A program made the position numbers and the translations under genes. DNA of 11,410 bases, from assembly GCA_003854995.1 (NCBI GenBank), contig RQOI01000234.1, positions 1 to 11,410 of the forward strand, given 5' to 3'. The notes beneath the pieces are model-generated. The model did no database searches and was not told the origin of the DNA. It saw only the letters and a list, made by a program, of their open reading frames with translations. This DNA comes from Candidatus Zhuqueibacterota bacterium. GTDB lineage: Bacteria > Zhuqueibacterota > Zhuqueibacteria > Residuimicrobiales > Krinioviventaceae. Below are positions 1-5,449 of the stretch, piece after piece; position 1 is the first letter of the stretch; each line of letters opens with the position of its first letter.

Positions 1-361
1 TGATTTTATCGCCATCGGCGACCGAGCCGACGAAAATCTGAATGCTCTCAGAGTCAACGGATTCATTGCTCATGTTCGTCAGGCGGGCCTGTATCTCATA
101 AATGCCGTCCGGCACACCCTGCATGACACATTCCCAGGGCGCTGTCCTGACTGCTCTTTGCACTTGGCCATCGCGATAGAATACAATCCTTTTGATGTCA
201 CCATCCGCAAGATCGGCTTCAGCTTTTAGCGTGATATCGGTACATCTCTCGAATCGCGTCCCGTTTCGCGGGCTGGTCACCTTTATGGACAGGGCTTGAA
301 TATTTTGCAGGCCACCGAACAGCATAAAGACAAACGCAAAAAAAAGATGATAAAAATGCAT
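1..361 (-). CDS. Secreted Ig-like domain protein, N-terminal part (runs off left edge)
   Basis: The frame is open from an ATG at 361 to the left edge, giving 120 residues of a longer protein. Residues 1-24 look like a signal peptide (MHFYHLFFAFVFMLFGG, cleavage near IQA/LS). Residues 25-112 fit a bacterial Ig-like domain of the Big_9 type: it opens with VTSPRNGTRF, has the central strand IKRIVFYRDGQ, then TAPWE and VPDGIYEIQARLTN. Such domains usually stand at the front of large surface or secreted proteins as adhesive or spacer modules. The start is supported by a strong AAAGGAG about 8 bases upstream, within 368-376. The gene begins 23 bases after the stop of the beta-helix gene, so it is probably the last visible gene of that operon. 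The function of the full protein cannot be told, because the rest is outside the window. Confidence 0.8.
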   Translation of the reverse strand, partial: MHFYHLFFAFVFMLFGGLQNIQALSIKVTSPRNGTRFERCTDITLKAEADLADGDIKRIVFYRDGQVQRAVRTAPWECVMQGVPDGIYEIQARLTNMSNESVDSESIQIFVGSVADGDKI

Positions 362-384
362 CGTACAACTCCTTTCAATACAGA

Positions 385-1602
385 TCATGGTCGTAGCACG
401 ATCTTGAGAATATCTTCAAAGCCATCCATGCTGATTTTGCACAGATAGATGCCGCTCGGCAATTGATTCGCATCAAACAGGACGGCGTGTTCTCCGGCAG
501 TCTGACTCTCATGCACCAGAGTAGCGATGTGCTCACCCAATAGATTGAAAATCGACAGCTCGATAAAAGCTGTCCGTGGTACACTATAGGTGATCATCGT
601 CGCCGGATTAAATGGGTTGGGATAATTTTGCAGGCTGAAAGGTGATGATTTTTCGGCATCCTCATGCAGAACACCGGTCAAATCTATGAATTCGTAGGCG
701 CCAAGATCAAAACCAGCTCCTTGTGGTCGACTGGTGCCAACGATGTCTATTGATGGTGCGTCCTGCTCGCTTCCCCTGTCAATGGCGCGAGCTCCTTCTT
801 TCAGGCTCAGATCAAAATTGCCAACATTGACAAAATAATCATCATAGCTCGAGATCGAAAGGGTATAGTTATGATCCACTTGGCCATCGCGGTAGCTGTA
901 CGACTGAAAACCGTCGTCGTGGTTATCATCGACATCATAACAGTTCTTCACGGTGTTGTACTGAAAGGTGTTGTAGCTGCCGATGCCGCGCATGCCGTCA
1001 GCGGCGAAATTTTCAATGACATTATGGTCGATGAGATTGTGCTCCGCTGTCGATTCGACCAGGATGCCATGTTTGATATTGAGGAAATGACAGTAACGAA
1101 TGGTATTGTTGCTGCCCTCGATCGACGCGCCTGAACATGATTTGTCGACCCAGTCCTTTTGCGACCATGGGGAGCTATCGAGCACCGAATAGGCGATACA
1201 GTTTTCAACGATTATTTCAGAGGCATTGCGGTTTATTTTCACCAGCGTCGTTTTTGCATACTCTGGGCTGGTCTCCGGACTGATGATCACCTCTGCGAGT
1301 TGCCATTTTTTGGCCGCATCGAACGTGACACTCCGACAGTTGGGGCGATGATCTTTATAGGCCGATATGGTGATGAACAGCGAATTGTTTCCCCGAATGA
1401 CAGGTGATCCATGGTGGCCGTTGAACAGGAGCAAAGAGTCTCCGCCCGACAAGACTTTGCGCTGTCGAAACACCTCTTCGAGCGTGTCCCAGGGATGATG
1501 AAGGTCGCCAGCATTGTTGATGTTGCCAGCGACGGGATCTATGTAAAAAGTTTTTGCCGCACCAGCTGAAAGAGTGATCAAGATGATCAATATTGCGCGC
1601 AT
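385..1602 (-). CDS. Right-handed parallel beta-helix protein with type IX-like sorting tail
   Basis: This is a 405-residue secreted protein. Residues 1-16 are a signal peptide (MRAILIILITLSAGAA). Residues about 120-245 hold Asn-rich beta-helix turns (NASEIIVENC, NNTIRYCHF, HNLIDHNVIENF, NTFQYNTVKNC), as in polysaccharide lyase-like or surface beta-helix proteins. Residues 284-305 (SIDIVGTSRPQG through FDLGAYEF) match the end block of the choice-of-anchor Q group. Residues 322-405 are a Por-secretion-type tail: NYPNPFNPAT, a beta-sandwich with SIFNLLGEHIATL, then LPSGIYL. The protein is therefore probably exported and then anchored or released by a type IX-like system. It starts 4 bases after the acyltransferase stop, with AAAGGTG as ribosome site, so the two are co-transcribed. 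The helix jumps from DGFQSYSY directly to the terminal NFDLSLKEGARAID block; relatives I recall have several more turns there, which suggests an internal in-frame deletion. No catalytic residues can be assigned. Confidence 0.85.
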   Translation of the reverse strand: MRAILIILITLSAGAAKTFYIDPVAGNINNAGDLHHPWDTLEEVFRQRKVLSGGDSLLLFNGHHGSPVIRGNNSLFITISAYKDHRPNCRSVTFDAAKKWQLAEVIISPETSPEYAKTTLVKINRNASEIIVENCIAYSVLDSSPWSQKDWVDKSCSGASIEGSNNTIRYCHFLNIKHGILVESTAEHNLIDHNVIENFAADGMRGIGSYNTFQYNTVKNCYDVDDNHDDGFQSYSYRDGQVDHNYTLSISSYDDYFVNVGNFDLSLKEGARAIDRGSEQDAPSIDIVGTSRPQGAGFDLGAYEFIDLTGVLHEDAEKSSPFSLQNYPNPFNPATMITYSVPRTAFIELSIFNLLGEHIATLVHESQTAGEHAVLFDANQLPSGIYLCKISMDGFEDILKIVLRP

Positions 1603-1606
1603 TACG

Positions 1607-2725
1607 TCACACCTTTAAAAAGATTTTCTTTTTGAATAGAAACAGCAGGAACAGCCATTTTACTGCAAAAACGCACAGCCCCCAAAAGAGCGGTTTGACA
1701 GCGCCCAAATGGTCGATGAAGCCGTGGACAAAAATATCAGCGATGCTGCCAAAGTCGAACAGTCTCTGAGCGACGTAGATGGTGATCGGATTCATGCCAA
1801 TGACGATGAAAGGGAACGCCCATTTGTGCCAGCCGCGGATATCGATCAGCCAGAAGAACAGCGCCAGCAGCAGCAGACTCCAGCCGCCGGCGTACAGGAC
1901 GTACGAGCTCGACCAGAGCAGCTTGTTGATCGGAAAGGCAAAATTCCATAACAGACCGGCACAGAGACATGCTGCGCCACCGGCCGCCAGAGAGATCGCT
2001 TTTTTCCGCGGCGCCCATGTCGAGCGCAGCACCTGTCCGGCGAGCACGCCCAGGAGCACCGTCGATATGGCCGGCAGCGTGCTCAGCAGGCCTTCATTGT
2101 CGCCGAATTCAAAACAGCAGAATCGTCCTGGCAAGAGCAGACGATCGATATATGAAGCGAAATTTCCCGCAGGAGTCAGGACGCCCATACCGTGTCCGGG
2201 CACCGGCCCCAGCGCCATGATCGCCCAATAGAACAGCAGGATGCCGAAGGCCCATATCGCCTGGGTTCGCGGTTTGCGCGCATGCAGCACAATCAAGGCG
2301 GCGAAGAAATAGCAGATGGCAAAACGTTGCAGCACGCCGGCGTAGCGAAAGGAGCTGAAATCAAAATCTAACAGGCCATTGAAGATCAAACCAAGGAGCA
2401 GTAGAGACAAGCTTCTCTTCACGACCTGGCCATACAATTTTGCTTTCGCGACGCCGCTGTCGAGTTTGCTGATCAGCGACAAGGCCATCGATGTGCCCAT
2501 GATGAAGAGAAAGAGAGGAAAGATGAGATCGTAAAAGGTAAAGCCGTTCCACTCTGTGTGCTGCAACTGCCGGCCGAGCGACAGAAAAAACGGCGTGCCG
2601 ATCAACGTGAAAAGCGCCGGGAAGATGCTGTCGCCGCCGATGATCCAAAACATGTCAAATCCCCGCAACGCGTCAACTGAAACGATACGCTTTTTTGCGA
2701 ACTGATAGTTTTCGTCCATTGTCAT
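1607..2725 (-). CDS. DUF5009 / heparan-alpha-glucosaminide N-acetyltransferase-like membrane protein
   Basis: This is a 372-residue polytopic inner-membrane protein with about ten hydrophobic segments. The N-terminal block RIVSVDALRGFDMFWIIGGD (residues 13-32) and the block HTEWNGFTFYDLIFPLFLF (56-74) followed by MGTS are hallmarks of the COG4299/DUF5009 family, related to lysosomal HGSNAT and bacterial NagX. HGSNAT moves an acetyl group from cytosolic acetyl-CoA across the membrane to glucosamine ends, using a luminal histidine; His56 in HTEWNG is the likely counterpart. By analogy this protein may acetylate an amino sugar at the periplasmic face, but the substrate is inferred. The start at 2725 has GGAAAG (2731-2736) five bases upstream; an in-frame ATG at 2719 is a weaker alternative. 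A 14-bp palindrome lies directly upstream. The beta-helix gene follows after 4 bases. Confidence 0.85.
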   Translation of the reverse strand: MTMDENYQFAKKRIVSVDALRGFDMFWIIGGDSIFPALFTLIGTPFFLSLGRQLQHTEWNGFTFYDLIFPLFLFIMGTSMALSLISKLDSGVAKAKLYGQVVKRSLSLLLLGLIFNGLLDFDFSSFRYAGVLQRFAICYFFAALIVLHARKPRTQAIWAFGILLFYWAIMALGPVPGHGMGVLTPAGNFASYIDRLLLPGRFCCFEFGDNEGLLSTLPAISTVLLGVLAGQVLRSTWAPRKKAISLAAGGAACLCAGLLWNFAFPINKLLWSSSYVLYAGGWSLLLLALFFWLIDIRGWHKWAFPFIVIGMNPITIYVAQRLFDFGSIADIFVHGFIDHLGAVKPLFWGLCVFAVKWLFLLFLFKKKIFLKV

Positions 2726-2740
2726 ATGTTCTTTCCATAG

Positions 2741-2754
2741 AATGAGCGCTCATT
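2741..2754. promoter_or_regulatory. Perfect 14-bp palindrome, possible operator
   Basis: AATGAGCGCTCATT is its own reverse complement. It lies 4 bases upstream (minus-strand sense) of the GGAAAG ribosome site of the DUF5009 gene, in the 81-base gap after the SMP-30 gene. With no loop it makes a poor RNA hairpin but fits a dimeric repressor site, for example of TetR-family type. A weaker dyad (GGCAA, 6-base loop, TTGCC; 2757-2772) sits next to it. No regulator gene is visible in the window. Confidence 0.4.
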
Positions 2755-2806
2755 TCGGCAAGCCTATTTGCCAGAGTCTGTTCTATCCGCGAAGGAGGGG
2801 CGCAGA

Positions 2807-3709
2807 TCATTGGCTGCCCGCGCCCTTGACACTCATCCGAATCGCATAGAGGCCATCCATGGCCGTGACAAAAAGGGTGCGCCCATCTGTGCCGCCAAAG
2901 CAGACATTCGCTGTCCAGCCCGCGCCAGTGGCGATCTGTTCTATCTGCTCGCCGATCGCATTGAAGACGGTGACGCCTTGCCGGTTGGTCAGATAGACAT
3001 TTCCCTGTTCGTCCATCGTCAAGCCGTCTGAGCCCATGGTGCAGAACAGCTTTTTATCATTCAGCTGTCCATTTCTCTGCATGGAATAGGAGTAGGTTTT
3101 GTTATCGCCGATGTCCGTCACGTAGAGCTTTTTGCCATCCGGCGTGCCGATGAGGCCGTTGGGCTGGACGAGGTCATCGATGACGAGGGTGACCTTTTTA
3201 CGATTTGGAGTGAGATAATAGACTCCCTGCACCTCCAGCTTTTCCTGGTCGCGGCGCCAATAGGATCGTTTGTAATAAGGATCGGAAAAATAGACGCCAC
3301 CGTGCGGGGTGATCCAGAGATCATTGGGGCCGTTGAGCAGTTCGCCCTGGAGATCCTTGATGATCACCTGCACGTTTTTATCAGGGTCAATGATCCACAA
3401 CTGATTCTGTTCGTCCGCGCACGCCCACAGGTTGTCTTTTTGATCAAAGCACAGACCATTGGCCCTGCCGCACGGCATCATGAAGGTCTTGAGTTCATCG
3501 TCTGTCGTCCAGATCAGAATCCGGTCATTCGGTTGATCGGTGAAATAGACATTTCCTTTCGAATCGGCTGCCGGGCCTTCGGTGAAGGCAAAGCCGGTGG
3601 CAATTTTATGCAGCGTGGCCCCCGGTGCAATGATACCTCCTGCCATAAGAGGCGTGGCACCTGCAAAGCAAAGAAAGAGTATTGCATGGATCAGGCATAA
3701 AGTACGCAT
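2807..3709 (-). CDS. Secreted SMP-30/gluconolactonase/LRE-family protein
   Basis: This is a 300-residue six-bladed beta-propeller of the SMP-30/gluconolactonase family, whose members hydrolyse sugar or other lactones with a divalent metal. The start is placed at 3709 because GGAG stands about 6 bases upstream and the protein then opens with a good signal peptide (MRTLCLIHAILFLCFAGATPLMA). An ATG at 3739 would add 10 residues before it. Family motifs are intact: FTEGPAAD (Glu44), NGPNDLW (Asn129), VQPNG (Asn184) and GSDGLTMDEQGNVYLT (Asp228). Glu44, Asn184 and Asp228 correspond to the metal ligands of SMP-30, and Asn129 to a substrate contact. Repeated GNVYFTD/GGVYFSDP/GKKLYVTD strands mark the blades. 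The export signal places the activity in the periplasm or outside. It lies 65 bases downstream of the DUF1080 gene and is probably in its operon, consistent with a role in sugar oxidation products. The actual substrate is unknown. Confidence 0.88.
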   Translation of the reverse strand: MRTLCLIHAILFLCFAGATPLMAGGIIAPGATLHKIATGFAFTEGPAADSKGNVYFTDQPNDRILIWTTDDELKTFMMPCGRANGLCFDQKDNLWACADEQNQLWIIDPDKNVQVIIKDLQGELLNGPNDLWITPHGGVYFSDPYYKRSYWRRDQEKLEVQGVYYLTPNRKKVTLVIDDLVQPNGLIGTPDGKKLYVTDIGDNKTYSYSMQRNGQLNDKKLFCTMGSDGLTMDEQGNVYLTNRQGVTVFNAIGEQIEQIATGAGWTANVCFGGTDGRTLFVTAMDGLYAIRMSVKGAGSQ

Positions 3710-3774
3710 GGGATTCTCCGTACGACAAGGTGACAACATCGTGTTTTATTAGCAAAGTTTTAACAGCCACGGAT

Positions 3775-4458
3775 TCAATCCATCTCTTGTATCCGAATGT
3801 TGCGCCACATCACCTGGTAAACATCCTGACGATCGCCAATGCTGTGCACCTGCAAGCCGATGACGCCTTCGTAGGTCATGTCATCTTGAAAGTCCGAGCA
3901 GGGGACGTCGTTCACCCACGTTTGAATGTGATTGCCCTGGCATTGAATGCGATATTTGTTCCATTCTCCGTCTCTGAACCGACTCGCATCGGCTTGTCCG
4001 CGGATGTCCTGCAAAAAGTAAGCGCGTCGCGCCTCGTCATAGACGCCGCCCGAGGCGCCGTTCTCCGCCGTCGTAATCTCGACCTGGTAGCCGTACACGC
4101 GATCTTTGGGGTGTTTCTGCGCGCTCAGTTTGCCATCGCGATCCTGAAAGATGAACGCAATGTCGTCTCGCGGGATGATGCTGCGGAATTGGACGCCGGA
4201 ATTGAGTCGGGGATCGCATTTCACTTCGAACTCGAGGATGAAATCGCCGTACGTTTTTTCGGTGCACAAAAAAGTGTTCGGGCTGCCCGTGGCGGTTGTG
4301 CCGACGATGGCGCCCTCCCTGACATGAAAGGTCGCATAGCCGCTGTGCACGGACCAGCCGTCGAGTGAGTGGCCGTCAAAGAGATCGATCCAGTCGCCGG
4401 CAAACGTGAGTGGAGCGAACAGAAAGATGATGGCCGCTGTCCTGAATAGAGATGTCAT
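3775..4458 (-). CDS. Secreted DUF1080 (3-keto-disaccharide hydrolase family) protein
   Basis: This 227-residue protein has a signal peptide (MTSLFRTAAIIFLFAPLTFA, cleavage before GDW). The rest is one DUF1080 domain, a concanavalin-like beta-sandwich: LFDGHSLDGWS (26-36), GDFILEFEVKCDPRLNSGVQFRS (71-93, paraphrased here by its ends and the NSGVQFRS core), GYQVEI (123-128), GGVYDEARRAY (137-147), GEWNKYRI (164-171) and the closing GLQVHSIGD and WRNIRI. Members have been linked to cleavage of 3-keto-glycosides made by sugar dehydrogenases; I infer that role and have no residue-level proof. GGAGGA lies 4-6 bases before the ATG at 4458. It is the first gene of the leftward operon and faces a rightward operon across about 200 bases. 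The single-domain length is usual for the family. Confidence 0.87.
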   Translation of the reverse strand: MTSLFRTAAIIFLFAPLTFAGDWIDLFDGHSLDGWSVHSGYATFHVREGAIVGTTATGSPNTFLCTEKTYGDFILEFEVKCDPRLNSGVQFRSIIPRDDIAFIFQDRDGKLSAQKHPKDRVYGYQVEITTAENGASGGVYDEARRAYFLQDIRGQADASRFRDGEWNKYRIQCQGNHIQTWVNDVPCSDFQDDMTYEGVIGLQVHSIGDRQDVYQVMWRNIRIQEMD

Positions 4459-4659
4459 GCTATCCTCCGTTGAATGTCAAGTCAACTTTTATCCTCGCAT
4501 GAAAAGTACAAGAACTCGGACGAAAAGCAAGTAAAGTTTTTTAAATTTTTAAAATATCAGCTGCAGGCAAATTGTCGCTGTCGAATGACGAGGTGAGATT
4601 TTCTCTTTTAGTTCGCCATACAATTTAATATATTTGTCCTGTCAAACTTGAGGAATACG
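4459..4659. other. Divergent intergenic region between two operons
   Basis: This 201-base AT-rich stretch separates the leftward DUF1080 operon from the rightward NTF2-like/glycoside hydrolase operon and must contain both promoters unless one is further away. It includes an A/T run around 4532-4556. The rightward promoter candidate is listed separately. For the leftward operon I see a TTGACA-like hexamer (4640-4645, minus sense), but its -10 partner at 4617-4622 is poor, so no leftward promoter is called. No small gene was found here. Confidence 0.6.
4607..4636 (+). promoter_or_regulatory. Candidate Bacteroidota-type promoter (TAnnTTTG) for the rightward operon
   Basis: TATATTTG at 4629-4636 fits the Bacteroidota -7 element TAnnTTTG. 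About 18 bases upstream is TTTA (4607-4610), a one-mismatch version of the -33 element TTTG. The start codon at 4660 is 24 bases further on, which gives a short leader containing the GAGGA site. The overlapping TTTAATATAT could also serve as an ordinary -10 region. This is a motif match only. Confidence 0.35.
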
Positions 4660-5442
4660 ATGATCACAAAACGAAGAGCCGTTCTGCTGGTATTTTTCTG
4701 CCTCCTTTTTTTTATGAATGCAGCAACAGCGAGCGTCGCAAAAGATGTGGGGCGCATGCGCAATAAATGGCTGAGTCGCGTCAATAAAAACTCGAAGAGC
4801 CTGGAACGACTTTATCTCAAGCAAGCCCTGCTGATCACGCGGGAGGAGGTCGCCTTTGGTCAGCAGCAGGTCGTGCAGCTCATTGGGCAGAGAAGGGATC
4901 TGTTCGATGGATTGTCATCTGCGAAATCAAGGAATTTGTTCGAGCACAGCGATCGTAAAATACTGGACGTTGGCGCGCTCTATATCGAAGATGACCAGGA
5001 CAATATCACTGACAGTCTGCATTATGTCACTGCATGGCGAAAGGTTGGCGATGATTGGCTGCGAGAGGTGGACATCATCTTGCCGATGGTGAAAACCGAT
5101 GCCGTTGGCGATGACATTGGGCCGCGGCGCGCCGCCTGGGTGAAATACGCCAACGGCGATGATCCCGAATCAATGGCGACTGAACTTTTTCTTCATGACG
5201 CAATGTATTTGAATAATTCCGAAATGAGCAAAGGCTACGCTGAAATTGCGAAGCGGCTTTCGTTCATCGTGAATTCGACTTTTCACATCAATTTGACGGA
5301 GAAACAAGTCTATGGTGTCGATGACAGGACAATCATTGACATTGGCAACTGGATCACTGCTGAATTTGTCGGCTATTATCTCATCTTGTGGCAAAAAGAC
5401 GAACACGATGTTTGGAAGATCTATCTCTATTTTAACTTTTGA
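4660..5442 (+). CDS. Secreted protein with tandem NTF2-like (SnoaL/DUF4440-like) domains
   Basis: This 260-residue protein has a signal peptide (MITKRRAVLLVFFCLLFFMN, cleavage near ATAS). The start is the ATG at 4660, because GAGGA is 5 bases upstream; an in-frame TTG at 4648 would overlap that site. The mature part looks like two copies of one fold. Copy 1 (about 26-142) has a helical KSLERLYLKQALLIT segment, later DRKILDVGALYIED, and closes with WRKVGDDWLREVDIILP. Copy 2 (about 165-260) has PESMATELFLHDAMYL, then DRTIIDIGNWITAE, and closes with WQKDEHDVWKIYLYFNF. This pattern (helices with an early Asp/Asn-rich turn, then strands ending in 'W.K....W') suggests SnoaL/DUF4440-type NTF2-like domains. 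The assignment is by pattern, so function is unknown; such folds bind small ligands or act as small enzymes. It precedes the glycoside hydrolase by 7 bases. Confidence 0.75.
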   Translation: MITKRRAVLLVFFCLLFFMNAATASVAKDVGRMRNKWLSRVNKNSKSLERLYLKQALLITREEVAFGQQQVVQLIGQRRDLFDGLSSAKSRNLFEHSDRKILDVGALYIEDDQDNITDSLHYVTAWRKVGDDWLREVDIILPMVKTDAVGDDIGPRRAAWVKYANGDDPESMATELFLHDAMYLNNSEMSKGYAEIAKRLSFIVNSTFHINLTEKQVYGVDDRTIIDIGNWITAEFVGYYLILWQKDEHDVWKIYLYFNF

Positions 5443-5449
5443 GGATTAC

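Noticed and set aside
3682..4368. A 228-codon open frame on the plus strand opposite the DUF1080 gene
   Set aside because: It is antisense to a gene with signal peptide, ribosome site and all DUF1080 motifs; no motif of its own was recognised.
4460..4490. TTGACT and TTGACA hexamers just upstream of the DUF1080 gene, minus strand
   Set aside because: They lie too close to the start codon to leave room for a -10 element and a leader.
5312..5449. Upstream extension of the glycoside hydrolase by 46 codons
   Set aside because: It overlaps the NTF2-like gene and moves the signal peptide inside the protein; the ATG at 5450 has a proper GAGG site.
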